A DNA stretch of 64,000 bases from Heloderma charlesbogerti. Taxonomy: Eukaryota > Chordata > Lepidosauria > Squamata > Helodermatidae. How positions within the stretch are numbered: position 1 is the first letter of the stretch; each line of letters opens with the position of its first letter. The notes beneath the pieces are model-generated. The model was not told where the DNA came from. It ran no database searches and worked only from the letters and a program-made list of their open reading frames with translations. The position numbers were made by a program, and so were the translations under genes. Shown here piece by piece: positions 42,888 through 55,484 of the stretch. The DNA is taken from the NCBI GenBank assembly GCA_026122225.1, contig JANEZZ010002243.1, positions 990,001-1,054,000 on the forward strand. Reading direction: 5' to 3'.

Positions 42888-45800
42888 GCAATTAAGAAAG
42901 TGTGATTCTAGTTCATCCTATTTACCTCTTTCTTGCCTCTTTATTTCCAGCTTTGCAGTGCAAAACACCGCAAAACAAAAATAAGTCCCATGTATAGTGC
43001 TCAGTTAGGTAGCGTTGATCAGTTATTGTATTCTTTCTACAAATGCAAACAGACGTGATACATGTTTGCTTGTCAGTTCATGAGTGATAACAGTCCATAG
43101 ACTGCATCCAGTAGAAATCAATGGGGCTATTTGTATGAGTAATGGTTTGGAAGATGGAGCCTCTAAGCATTGCAGAGCCATTTTTACCCTTGTAGTGAAC
43201 TGTGAACCACAGTGAACTTCTGTGAAAAGATGCTAGAGGGAAGGTATCTCCTGTATGCAGTTATGAACGAAAGCAAGTACTAATCCCCCAAGAATGGAAT
43301 AATGTTACTTTAATATATAAAAGGAAGAAAGAAAACCAAATCAATCAACCCTTTGAGAACACAACAGCAACCAGGGCAAGATATCTTCTTAGAATCCTGA
43401 ATAGAGTCTCATGTGAAATGATAAGGAACTAGTTTGGTTTAAATACTTCAGGAACTTGCAGAAGTCATCCATTGTAGCATCTTGATGCTGAATTTGTTAC
43501 AACATTATGTTTGCAAAAACAAAAAAAAGTATTGAATCTAAACTTTCCCTTCCCTGATCAAAATTGTTATTTCTATAAGCACAAGGCATGGGTTGCTGAC
43601 TATAGATGAGTTTATCTACCAGTTTTGCTTTCTCCTATATTCCTTTTTTTAAAAAAACCCTCAATTTTTTTTCTCTCCTGAATATGAAGAACTGTGAATT
43701 TTGGAGAATTCTTATTGAAACCAAACTGAAATGAAATTCCCACCCATCCTGTCAACCCAGCAGAACCTCCTGCTCATGGAAGAAGAAGGGCAGGTAATTT
43801 TCACCAGATCTCTCTTCCTTCTTCAGCCTCCTGCCTCACCTCCTATGTTGTTCCAGAGGGTTCTCTGTCTCTCCAGGGCAGATTTGGAGCAGGGAGTACA
43901 GGAAAAAATGGGCAAAAAGCATTTCCCCCCCATAAGCAAGAGGTTCTGTGAGTAGAGCTCTGCTAATGGGATCCCTGAATTCAGGCCATTATCTCCTCCC
44001 CCTTGGTGAAGGTGGTGGTGCTCTTAAAGTTTCTAATCCCAGTACATGACTGCTACCCTCCTGCAATGGCTTCTCAAAATGGCTACACTGTCATTTCAAA
44101 CAGCAATATGGAGACATTCTGGGATATAATCCAGCTGCTCTATCTGCTAATTTGTGTCCAGGGCTTCCCATCACAATTGTATTCCCTGATTGGCCCAGCT
44201 GTCAAAGAAATTAACAGGTAATCTGCTTGGATCTCATCACCACTACCATCACAACCATTCTTTCTAACCAGACACATTGAGAACCTAGGATACTCTCAGA
44301 AATTTACTAGTTCTTTACTAGTCAAGAGAATACACATACTGCACATTTCTCTATTTAGTTTTAGGGCTCGCTCATACACACCATTCTGCATATTCTCTGA
44401 TGGGGAGTGGGAGGATGTTGCAAGCTCATTCATGCATGTACCCTTACTCTGTAAAACATGATGTGTGATTAAGCCTGCACACACACCTCTATGCACATAA
44501 CATCCCGCCCCCACATTCCACCATCCCGCATAACAAAAAGAGTGGGTGGATCAAGTGGATGGGGTTGATTTGCTTAAGGATGTGTGTACACATATGCCTG
44601 ATCACACAAAGTACTTTGGTATGGTTGCTGCACATCCTCATTCATATGCACACTCAGACATGCATGCATAATATGTAGTAAAGGAAGCCTTCTAAAGGGG
44701 CCTTTAACCAGGGGTGAGGGGCACACACCAAAGATTTATGCACTACAGATTTTGTTCTTAACATATACATGCACGCTTGTTATAGAAGAGGAGGAGAAAT
44801 GGTTTGGTTAGTAAACCAAGGCTCTAGCTGACACAAGGACTAGCATGCTAGTTCTAACAGGTCTAGCATAAACATAGAGGAAGATGGAAATTGGGGAAAT
44901 TAGTTTTTGCCACCCCCATACTTAGCATTGTAGTACTTTATTAGGGCTTCAGTCTGGAAATGTATGCAGGAATTTGGAAAAAAAAAATACACAGTCTTCT
45001 TAATGAGGTGGGTTTAAAAAATAAATCCAGAGAGAAATGTTACAATTCAAGTCCCATTTATATTCATGCAGGTTTTAATTTCTCATTCAACAGGTATATA
45101 TTTAAAAAGGAACAAAAAACAAAACAAAACAAAAATAAACTGAGAAGCCCACATGCTTACACAGTTTAAATATATAGCCACATTTGCATGAAAGTACTGG
45201 AAAATGTTTGGCATAATCTACTTATTCATCATGATCCTCCAGGGTGCACACTGTGAAGTCCAATTGGAAGACAGGCTTGTTCAACCCATGACCCACCAAA
45301 TAATATGCAGCACCCCAGCTGCATATCGTAGGCAGCCAGGTACTGACAATCCCACCTGTTTTTGCTGTCCTGAGCAGGCAGGAAGAGCAGAGAATTTAAC
45401 TGACATCCAGTAGGCCTTGGGAGAATTACATTTCCAAGGTCTACTTGTACCAGGCACACTGTGTAGGAGCACTCTGCATAGCATCACCTTCCTGCAATTG
45501 GAGCAGTGGCTGCTGGATAAATAGGTGGGAGGGGCAGTGAGGGAGGGGGTTTGAGTGGGAGAGGAGGCTTGGGGGATGAATAAAAAGGAGGGACCTTGGA
45601 GACTGAGGTGACGTAGGGATCAGACCCTGTTGCAAGCCCAGTTGGGGGCAGGGCTGGGTACAAATTGATTTGGATTGGCTCAAATTAACCTAAATTCCCA
45701 ATTTGGGGTGGGGGCAAGGGGAGAGGAATAACTCAGATTAGTATAAGCCAATCTTATTTGAGCCTAGGGGAGCTTAGCAATCACTAGGATGGCACAGGCA

Positions 45801-47046
45801 CTTGATTCCATCCAAGAATCCGGCAACCCCCTTCCCCTGCCCACACCCCACTCGCTGAGCCCCTGCCCATGCTCAGCAAGTGGACTGTACTCACCCAGTG
45901 GCCTTGTCAAGCTCCGCTGTCACCATTTTTTGAAAAATAAAATGGCAATTGCAAAAATGTGCATCTTACTTTTGTGATGGTCATTCTGTTTTTTTTAAAA
46001 CTGGCAGCCGTGGAGGTCAACGAGGCCGCTGAGATGATGAGCACAGTCCGGGGACTGGCGAGCAGGGGCAGGGGATGGACGGGCACCCAAATGCTGGAAG
46101 GGGGTGGGTTCACGCATCTCTATTCAGACTTGAATTAAAGGAAATCACGTAACATTATTTATATAATGTGGATCTGTGCAAAAATGTGCAGTCAAAGTGT
46201 AAAAATGTGCAGTCAAAACTAAATCCTGAATTTTGGCAACTATTAGTTATCTGAATCTACTTATGTACCACCTTTTCTCCATCCATCACAGTATACCATC
46301 ATAAATATGATTACACTCTTAATTTGCATCTGATTATATGTCTTCCCAATTGCTTAGACAAATGAGTGTACATTCAGATTTGATTCATTAATCTTAGAAG
46401 GGTGTTGATAGAACCCACCCCTCACTCCCCATATATGGACACCTGTTAGGACACACATTACTTCTGCAAGAGATAGATTCCCAGAAGTGGAGATACCACT
46501 GAACATCACCATAGCTGAATGTTGAAGTTAATTTGAAACTAGAACCTTCCAAACTCTGTCAGTGGATCTGGCAAGTTCCAGAACATCCTGTGGTCACAAG
46601 TCATGCCACACATACATGTGTGCAACAGGATGCTGTGACAATCTATGATGCCATCAACCTTTATATGAACAACGTGTCTCCACCCCCTGCAGTCTAGGCA
46701 TGGTATAACTACTCCCAGCTTCTGGGACTAACTCTGAAAGGTTGAACAGAATCCAGACCTTATTAAGTGGGGTCCAAAGAAGCTCCATCCTTTCAGCCCA
46801 GTTATGTGCACCAGAGCAATGCCTGTGATAGTCTAATCTGGAAGTTAGCAAGCCATGCATGGCAGAATCCATTCAGAATTCATGATTTGCTATTGTGATT
46901 AAGATTGGTGTTGTATCTGGTCAAACACACAACAGCCTAGGAGTCCAACTGCGAGTTAGGGGGGATGCATGACAGCAACCAGCCCACACCACCACCATTA
47001 CTCTTCAGTCATGCTTGGGTAAAAGAAAAGAAAAAAAACACACACC
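42888..47046. other. Long spacer without recognised genes
   Basis: About 4.2 kb in which I see no gene and few clear repeats. 43605-43750 has weak family-3 words. 45800-46130 has GC-rich, partly inverted flanks around an AT centre ('actcaccca', 'gcaggggcaggggatggac') reminiscent of elements L and M, without confirmed ends. Confidence 0.4.
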
Positions 47047-47690
47047 ATAAGAACATAAGGAGTCATGCTGGATCATACCAAGGGTCCATCTAGTCCAGCA
47101 TTCTGTTCATGCAGTGGCCAACCAGCTGCCCACAGGAAACCCACAAGCAGGACAGGAGTGCAACAGACCCTCCCACCCATGTGCCCCAGCAACTGGTGTA
47201 CATAGGCATACTGCCTCTGATACTGGAGGTAGCACATCACTATCAGGATTAGTAGCCATTGATAACCTCTTCCTCCAGAAATGTGTCTAGCCCCCTTTTA
47301 AAGCCATCCAAATTGGTGGCCATCACTATTTATTTATTTATTTACAACATTTGTATACCGCTCCACATCTAAACAGGTTCCAGAGCAGTGAACAACAAGG
47401 GATAAAATGAACAAAAGATAAAAAGAAGAAACATGATATTAAGATTATGAGTTGTGGTTGGTGAGTTTCATAGTTTAACTAGGTACTGTGTGAAGAAGTC
47501 CTTCCTTTTACCCATTCTGAATCTCTCACAAATCAGCTTCATGGGATGACCCAGGATTCTAGTATTTTGAGAGAGGGAGAAAAATGTCTCCCTATCCACA
47601 TTCTCCACATCATGCATAATTATGTACAGTTTTATTTCCACATGGGGAGACATGATCTGATGTCTTTGCAGTGAACATACCATCCCCTGC
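47047..47690 (-). mobile_element. CR1-type LINE 3' region, split by an L2-like tail
   Basis: Minus-strand copy of the CR1-type block seen widely in reptiles ('aagaacataagg', 'ggtccatctagtccagcatt', 'cagtggccaaccagctgcc', later 'gtgtgaagaagtccttcctt'). It is interrupted at about 47329-47464 by a short LINE tail ('atttgtataccgctccacat' and ATTT repeats). Confidence 0.65.
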
Positions 47691-48272
47691 AAGTGACAGT
47701 AAATAAACTTGAGCAGAGCTGAGGAAATCCTGAATGCGATGATGTCATACCATGGGTTTCTTTTGCCAAATACTACCAGGGAGCCATTTGTGGGAGCCCA
47801 GGTTAGTAGGCCTTAATGTGTAAGTTAGTAGGCCTGACACTGGTTAATTCTCCATGATGCAATCAAAGGTCACACAAATTCTACTGCAGATAGTTACACT
47901 CTAACTTACCCCCAGAGAAATCTTCTGCATACAGCATATTTTCTGCTTAGACCTGCATGTCCGCTCCATTGTGAAAGTTTCATATCCTTTCCAATACTCT
48001 CCGTTTTATCTAATCCTTTCTATTATCACAGTGGATAGTCTTGTTATTCCGACAAATGACTTTTTAATGAATGCAGCTATATTTCAGTTCTTGATTATTA
48101 AGCAGTCACAAGCTAATTTTTGATTACAAAGTTGAACATTTCCAAGCATAAATGTAATAGTCTACACAGAACAAAGCAACATCTCCAGGAAAGATGGTTT
48201 TGTCCAGAAATCATGACAGATCTGCTAAGCCAAGCTGATTTGTGCCACGTTTCTAACTGAGAACTGAAAATC

Positions 48273-48275
<3 letters not shown>

Positions 48276-48307
<32 letters not shown>
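48276..48307. repeat. (TA)n microsatellite
   Basis: An uninterrupted TA dinucleotide run. Confidence 0.95.
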
Positions 48308-48310
<3 letters not shown>

Positions 48311-48522
48311 AAAACCTTGAAGCAATCATGCTTTTAATTGCACTTTGGAATTACACTTAATTCTAGACTTACTAACAACAGGAGATTTTTGACAGTTGTT
48401 TAATTAACCGTGAAAGAGGAAAGTTGGGAGTTTCTAAATTGTTACTTAAAGTAGTAAGAAATGAACTCTGGAAATTCAACCCAATATTTAAAGAAAGTTT
48501 TTGAAAAAATTTTTTTGTTAAG

Positions 48523-48568
<46 letters not shown>

Positions 48569-48570
48569 AT
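48523..48570. repeat. (ATCT)n microsatellite
   Basis: About 12 tetranucleotide units. Confidence 0.95.
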
Positions 48571-48803
48571 CTTAGAGTGCACTCCCATGGCCCCTAGATG
48601 GTGATTGAGGGGGAGGGAATAGGATGATGGAGATCTCCCCCTCCAAGGCCATAGACAAATTCTACAACCTCAGAGGAGGGAATCCAAGTGGGAAGTTACT
48701 GGAGAGCTATTGTATCATTACTGTGCCAGAGCAAATACTTGCAAGGATCTTGAGCACAAAGTCATGGAGTGGGGGAATGGGTGAACATGGAGGAGGCCTC
48801 TTG

Positions 48804-48805
<2 letters not shown>

Positions 48806-48850
<45 letters not shown>
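48806..48850. repeat. (AT)n microsatellite
   Basis: About 22 AT units, the longest dinucleotide run in the window. Confidence 0.95.
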
Positions 48851-48852
<2 letters not shown>

Positions 48853-49010
48853 CCTGGGGCCCATTCCACACTAGCTATGCTTCTAGGGCAGGAGTACAGA
48901 GCTGTTTGGGGGTGGGGGCCGGATTGCCCTCCAGCCTGCACACCACAGGCTAGATGATGTCAGGGGGCATGGCTCCACCTTGATGTCACACCAGCGACAT
49001 GGCCTCGCCC

Positions 49011-49400
49011 TGATTTCATTTCATTTATTTCATTTATTATATTTCTATACCGCCCTGTAGCAAAAGCTCTCTCGGCAGTTCACAATTTTTTTTTTAAAAA
49101 AAGAACAATGTTACAATACATTACATAAAGTATAAAACCATAATGACACAGAGCAAATAGCGCCGATGACAACAGCATGTATCTAAAACTATTAAAACGA
49201 TCAGCCAGAGACAATCAAAGAGACTCATTATATGCTGCCAAATGCCTGAGAGAAGAAGGCAGTTTTAATCTGGTGCCGAAAAGATGACAATGTTGATGCC
49301 AGGCGGGCCCCATCAGGGAGACTGTTCCCTAAAGGGGGGGCACCACCCTTGTTGCTGCCCTCCAAGCCTCCCTCGGAGGAAGATCCTGGAGGAGGGCCTT
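49011..49400 (-). mobile_element. L2-like LINE 3' end
   Basis: Minus strand: ends in an ATTTATTT run and 'ctataccgccctgtagcaaa' near 49055, with an ORF2 C-terminal remnant at about 49200-49400. Parallels 27852-28190 over its whole length. Confidence 0.65.
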
Positions 49401-49515
49401 AGATGCAGAGTGTAGTGATGTCATCCCCCTTTTTTTCTTTGCACTGGAAAGAAGCAGAGAACTGAGCCTCCTCCCAGCATGAAGATAGCCCAAGACAGCA
49501 AAGATAGCAGCCAGG

Positions 49516-50050
49516 GTGTGGGACGGCCTGGACATTGAGATTAGCCTGCACTGGGGAGAGCCTGCCATGCCATCCACTACCGCTGCTGCCATCTCTGATC
49601 TGAGATCAGAAATAGCAGCAGGGGTCAGGAGCGGTAGAGGTTGGGACTTGCTTGTGCCTGGGGAAGAGTTCTCTTCCTCTCCTCCCCCTCCTGGGCAAGT
49701 CCCATCATCTACATTGCCCCCAATCCCTGCTGCTATCTCCGATCTCAGATCTGAGATTGCAGTGAGAATGACAGGTGTTGGGACTCCTCTGTGTGGGGAA
49801 GAGTGGCCGCTCTCCCCAGCATGGGTGAATCAGGCCAGGCCACCCAACATCTCTGCTGCTATCTTTGATCTGAGGCCAGACATAACCACAGGGATTCCAC
49901 TGCTGGCACATACCAACAGGGGGATCCCCACTGTTACTGCAGATCTCAGATTGGAGGTAGCAATAGGGATGACCTCTGAAGGGATTCCTCCCGAGGGCAG
50001 AGCTTGGAGCCTAAGCCCTGGCCCCTGGGGGAACCCCAAGAGGTGGGACA
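49516..50050 (+). repeat. Degenerate tandem module array (gatctgagatc type)
   Basis: Four loose repeats centre on a small palindrome of GATCTGAGATC/GATCTCAGATC type near 49600, 49740, 49868 and 49945, each followed by an 'atagcagcaggg'-like word and a GC-rich stretch. A 273-codon open frame (49516-50337) runs through it, giving SDLRSEIA-type repeats. The frame looks like a by-product: composition is repetitive and no domain is recognised. A real repetitive protein exon cannot be wholly excluded. Confidence 0.5.
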
Positions 50051-50452
50051 GGCCATATCAGGGTGCCCTGCAGGCTGGATTCAGCCTCTGTTCAAGAGGA
50101 AGGAATGGGAGGGAGGGATCACTGCCTGCTCAGCTTCTGCATGGTTATGTGGTTGTAAATGTGACACAACATTGTGCAAGAAAGGACATATTATACTGGC
50201 TTAATCAAAGAAGTTTCTACTGTTGGGGCTGCATGTTTATAATTTGCAAAATGGCCAAGCGTTTTTCTCCATTGCAGATGTGCAACAGAACACCATCAAT
50301 GAGACAAGCATGGGGTAAGGCTGGTGGTGTGGGATAGAAAGGGGAAGTACAGGGCAGACATTTGTTCATCAGCGCATTTTCAAATTAGCATTTTGTACAG
50401 ACTGACTTTTCTATGTGATATTTTTCAAGGGTACTGGACCTCTTTCATCACT

Positions 50453-50645
50453 AATAGGGAGAGGAGGCAGCAAAGGTCCTTCACCAGAGGCCCTGGACCT
50501 GGGAATTCCCCAAGGGAAAACATGAGGTATAGAGACACCTGAAAGACCAAATAGGGAGAGGAGGCAGCAAAGGTCCTGCACCAGAGGCCCTGGACCTGGG
50601 AATTCCCCAAGGGAAAACATGAGGTATAGAAACACCTGAAAGACC
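50453..50645. repeat. Two 97-bp tandem copies
   Basis: Copies start 'aatagggagaggaggcagca' at 50453 and 50550 and differ at only a few positions. A recent local duplication; no coding sign. Confidence 0.92.
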
Positions 50646-50649
50646 TGAA

Positions 50650-52340
50650 GGGGTGGTGGTGCACAGGCTCATAGTTTCAAGCAGGAGTGTTGAACTTCTT
50701 TCTGCCCGAGGTCTGAATTCCACTCCGGAGAAGCTCTTGAGCAAGGAAAAAGGGGCATGGCCAAAGGCAAACAGAGAGGGGACAAGATACCCCAAACACC
50801 AGCTTATTCTAGCTTAAAGCTCTCACTGCCAGTAACTATGCCTTGGGAGAGGCAATTCAACTTTTTAGAATGGAGAAAAACTGCACAAACTCCAGGAAAG
50901 CACCAAATCATTGGTGGTTGGGGAAAAGGAGATGGGGCTAGGGGAAAAGGGGAAAAGGGGCAGATTTGGACCCCAGATGTCACATTCCTTCATCCTCCCC
51001 CTTCTCAATCAAGACACTCCAGGAAACAAGGCTTCAGGCTACCACAACTTTATTAGTTATCGGCTGCAGCTGGCTTCTTTACAAATGTAGATTCTAGGAA
51101 ACTTTTAGACTGCAATGAAACAGCTAATCCACACATCTACGAATATCAATAGAGAAGACAAAGTGGAAGTTAGAGAAGCTGCCAGCAGTCTGGGCAAGAA
51201 CTTCTCAACCAGACTAGCTTTGCAGGGATGCCTGTCCCTTAGGGTGGCTCCCTCCTACGTTGGCTTCAGTGGCCAACCTGGCAGAGCTTCTGAGCCCTGC
51301 CTCTAACTTTTCCTGCTTTGCTCTGCAATGGACCCTAGCATCCCTCAAGTCATGCCCCTCACTTTCCTTCCCTGAAACCTGGGTTCTCATGGTGGAGGAA
51401 AGATGAGGCTGTTCAGGCTGAGCCATCTATGTGTCATGGTCTTCGGAAGAAAGCCTTGCTGTATCTGAGCTCCCGGGGGTGTGTGTGTGCCTCCCCCTGT
51501 TCTTGTTGTTCCCCTTCTGAATCCAAGCTGCTAGACATCTCCACGTGCTCAGATTCATGCCTGACACCAGGAGGGCTGTATCTGTTTCCTGGGCTGGAAA
51601 TTCTCTACCCCTGGTCTATTGGAATAGGAACTGAGTGTTGTGAAAGGCAACTGTATCAGCAGAAAGAGATATGCACACATACATATATGCACATGCTCAC
51701 CACATTGTTCCCTGGTGTTCTCTGATTGCTAATAAAATGTAACTTCTGTAAATCTATAGCTGGGGATTATCTAACTTGTCAGAGTGAGAACACTAGGGAA
51801 ACCTATTTACCAAGGCCTCTAGGGGAAAGTTGCTGGCCTCAAATGATGGTTTAAAGGATTATAAAGTGATGCCCACAATGGGCTATTTAATAGTCATAAA
51901 CCCCTTCAAGTAATCATCCCTCTAACTGACTGGCTGCTTTCCTCATTCAGATATGGAACTTTTTTTCAGTCCCTTTATGGATGTAGAATATATCACTTAG
52001 CTAATGGAAAGTGGACTCTGTGTGTGTGTGTTTCTAGAAATAGTAGTGATAGAAATTCTATTAGGGTGCAGAATCTGTGTTGCAAAACAAGTGCTAGATG
52101 CCACTAGGTGTATCCTATTTGAGCCAGAAATTAAGTGCAAGAATTGCTCTGGTCCTTATAGGCAGAGATCTGTGTTTGCAGTTGGCCCAATCAATGCTAT
52201 CTTCTAAAAATGAGGAAGCCAGGCCAGCAGGAATGGCAGCCTACAGACAATGCTTTTGAGTGATGATGAATTATGCTTTCTTAAGGACCTTTTTCTGGCA
52301 GGATCTCACAGGTTTCCATCTAGTCCTTGGGAATGAGAGA
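50650..52340. other. Unannotated spacer
   Basis: No gene or recognised repeat. Open frames are short and lack motifs. Confidence 0.4.
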
Positions 52341-52346
52341 CAGGAA

Positions 52347-52349
52347 GGA

Positions 52350-52390
<41 letters not shown>
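52347..52390. repeat. (GA)n microsatellite
   Basis: About 20 GA units with one interruption at the left. Confidence 0.95.
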
Positions 52391-52393
<3 letters not shown>

Positions 52394-53230
52394 CACCTTA
52401 GCAGCAGCAGGAGGGTGGACAGAAAGCATCTTTAATTCCCAGTGCATTTCAAAAGCCAGCCTTTCTCTCTCAAGCGGGAAAAATGGTTCCCAAATCTAGA
52501 TCTCTGTTGCTTTTACATTTTTCCCTTGAGAAAATTAGATTCATGTTTGCAACACATTGGGTATTAAAGATACATTTGTGTCTACTCTCCTAGGACAACT
52601 TCAACTTTTTCCCTTGGAATTTTTTATTTTTATTTTTCAAAGAGCTCTTGGATCCCTTCCCTTGCTCTCATCCAGTCCTCTCACCTGTTTAATATATGTG
52701 ATGGTATTGGATGAGCCTCTGCAGAGACTGACACTCAGTCCAGAACACTGTAGACAAGATGTGCACAAAGAATGCCAGAGATGAGCAAGCTTCCCTTTCA
52801 CTTCAGTGGAGGGATAGCTCCACATGTACACTCCTTTTCATGCATAGAATTAAACTTTCCACTGAAGTGAATGGAGATCTTGAGCATCTCTACATCAGCC
52901 TAAAATCCTGCATTTAAAACAGGGCTTTCTGTTTCCATTTTAAATGCAGGATCACAACAGACTCCCTTTATATTAGCTTCCTTCCCCCCTCCCGCTCCTT
53001 TCCCCCCATATCTGAGTCTTCCATATGTGTCATTGGTCCAGCTCTTCTTATTGCAGCTTTTCCTTTTTCATGGAGGGAACTCAAGTGGAACACAGGCGGG
53101 GTAATTTGATACCTGATTATCTCCGATCAATTAAAAACTGGAATAAAGGTCATTTAGTGCAGGAGACACCCTGGGGGTTCATGACATAATCTAAAGGGCC
53201 CACAAACGTCCATGAGTGAGCAATCTCAGT

Positions 53231-53813
53231 TACAGATGTGAGAACACATCCTAGTTTGGGTTCTCTGGGAGCCCCCAAGCTTTCCCCCCGCTCGCTGGCC
53301 CTCCGGGCTGCAGTCAAGCACCCCCTCCATGCTCAATGAGCAGCCCACAACTTACCCAGGCCTGTTTGTCTCTGTGCCGATTGCCATGTTGTTGTTGTTT
53401 TTAAAAAATGGTGATCAGCAGCACTTGCCCATAGAGTTATACGCAAAATAGCTCTGTGAACTACAGTCTATGGGCTATTCACAGCCCTTTTTGCATATAA
53501 GTCCCTGTGCCCAAATAGACTTATACGCAAAAAGTGCTGTGAATAGCCCATAGACTGTAGTTCACAGAGCTATTTTGCATGTAACTCTATGGGCAAGTGC
53601 TGCCAATTGCCATTTTTTTTTAAACATGGCGATCAGCACAGAGACGAACAGGCCCGGGTAAGTTGTGGGCTGCTCATCAAGCATGGAGGGGGCACTCAAC
53701 TGCAGCCTGGAGGGCCAGCAAGCAGGGGGAGCTCGGTGGGGACAGCTTGGAGGGCACGGGTGCCAGTGGTCCGTCAAATTTGCAGAGCAAAATGGGCACC
53801 CATGACATCCCTA
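53231..53813. mobile_element. Inverted-repeat hAT-like element L, perfect target duplication
   Basis: A 583-bp element between identical 8-mers ATCTCAGT (53223-53230 and 53814-53821). Left end TACAGATGTGAGAAC; right end (inverted) TAGGGATGTCATGGGTGCC. The interior is a single very large palindrome: an arm of more than 100 bp from about 53390 is mirrored to about 53640, including GCAAAATAGCTC and 'agtctatgggctattcacag' with their complements, around a short loop near 53510. Outward donors: ACTTACCC at 53350-53357 and GGGTAAGT at 53656-53663. No coding capacity. Confidence 0.9.
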
Positions 53814-54364
53814 ATCTCAGTAGCAGGATAAAAGCTCCATGTGGAGAAGCCCCTTATTTCAAGTGGGGATCTCTAAAGCCCTGTACAGATGTTACACCGA
53901 TACCACACAATTAGATGTTACACTAAGCCACACAATTAGGGCCTCTTCAAGCTCTTCCCATGGAAAGTGGAAACCTCACGACAGCCATTGGAGACCAAGC
54001 CTCTGCAGATGGTGCGTGGGCTAGGGGCTCACAGCAGCTAGAGGAGCAGTTCAAAGACAGACTTGGAGCCAATTCAGAGGCCTGCAAGTGGGTGCACCGC
54101 ACCACTCATTTTATGGAGAGTTGGAGCCAGCATGAGCAGTCTTGAACTAGGGTTGCCGCAATGACGATGTCCCACTGCCTAAGACTCTAAAAGGGCACTT
54201 TTAGAATCTCAGAAAAGGTAGAGAGGGATTGCACATGCTGTCCCTGCACCAGATTGTGCATTGACTTGAATGGATACATAGGGCCAATGCGCATATACAA
54301 CTGTATATTTCCATGTAAATAGGAACCTGAAAAAGCAGGATTTCCAATTGAATGATGATAGAGC

Positions 54365-55308
54365 TAGGGATGTACGAAAGTCACTTAACTTTTCGTGGAT
54401 TGATTCGCAGTGGGGGAGAGGCGCTCCATCCCTCCCCCTGGAATCCTCGATGGGGGGGAAGGTGATCCGGTCCTCCCCCCGGAATCCTGCCCGGCGGGCT
54501 CCGCTCCACGGTGGCTCCACGGAGCAGCCGGCCAGGGCTCTCCGCAGCCGGAGTTCCGGCCGCAGACTGGCTGGTGCGGATGCAAATGGCGGCTGCCATT
54601 TGCGTCCAGCCAGGCTGCCATGATAGGCTACGTAAGTATTTATGGAGCCTATCACAGCAGGCAAAAAAACCCCCCAAACCCCAGCGTACGCAAATGGCAG
54701 CGGCTACGGCGGCCGCCATTTGCGTTCCCTATTTTTCGCTGTTTTAGCCTAAGTAAATATTTATGTAGGCTATTACGGCGAAAAAAAAGGGGAATGCAAA
54801 TAGCATAGTGGGTGCTATTTGTGTTCCTTTTTCCCCACTGTTTTAGCTTATGTAAATATTTACGTAGGCTATTACGGCAAAAAAAAAAAAGGAACGCAAA
54901 CAGCGCCCACTACGCTATTTGCATTCCCTTTTTTTTCACCGTAATAGTCTACGTAAATATTTACGTAGGCTAAAACGGTGAAAAATAGGGAACTCAAATG
55001 GCGTCCGCCATAGCTGCCGCCATTTGCGTATGCTGGTTTTTTTGTTTTTGTTTTGCTTGGCTTGCCATGATAGGCTACGTAAATACTTACATAGCCTATC
55101 ACGGCAAAGACCAGGATGCAAATGGCAGCTGCGGCAGCTGGTCAAAAGACCAGCCGCTGCTGCTGCCACCGCTGCCCAGAACATCTGCCCCAGGTAAGCT
55201 TCATCCCGGGGGGAATCTGCAGGGGGGCAGGGGGGCAGCCCGTCCCGCCACGGATTTCAGTGCATTCGGCCTCACTGAAATCCGTGGTGGAATTCTCCGC
55301 CATCCCTA
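54365..55308 (+). mobile_element. Palindrome-array hAT-like element F
   Basis: The best-ordered copy of subfamily 1, 944 bp. Alpha end TAGGGATGTACGAAAGTC; beta end (inverted) TAGGGATGGCGGAGAATTC with a terminal hairpin built on CACTGAAATCCGTGG. Five core palindromes centre at about 54637, 54758, 54857, 54958 and 55084 (spacings 121, 99, 101 and 126 bp), alternating with CGCAAATGG-type hairpins. Flanks read GATAGAGC before and C-GATAGACT after, a target duplication only if one base has been gained or lost. An outward AGGTAAGC lies at 55192-55199; the left donor is mutated (acttaact). Confidence 0.9.
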
Positions 55309-55484
55309 CGATAGACTCACTTGTAGATAGCTGCACAGGTGTAAGCTGAGCTCTATTCAGCATTGCAGCTGAATGCATGGAGGTTTGAATGACAATATAA
55401 TCCACCCCACTTTCCATGTTTACATCAGAACATCTGCATAAGTCTCAAATTCCCTTTGGTTTCTTAGCAATCCCTATGCTTCCT

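Noticed and set aside
54620..55110. Evenly spaced repeats resembling a CRISPR array
   Set aside because: The sequence is clearly eukaryotic, the spacers are themselves related hairpins, units are palindromic within a transposon, and no cas genes exist.
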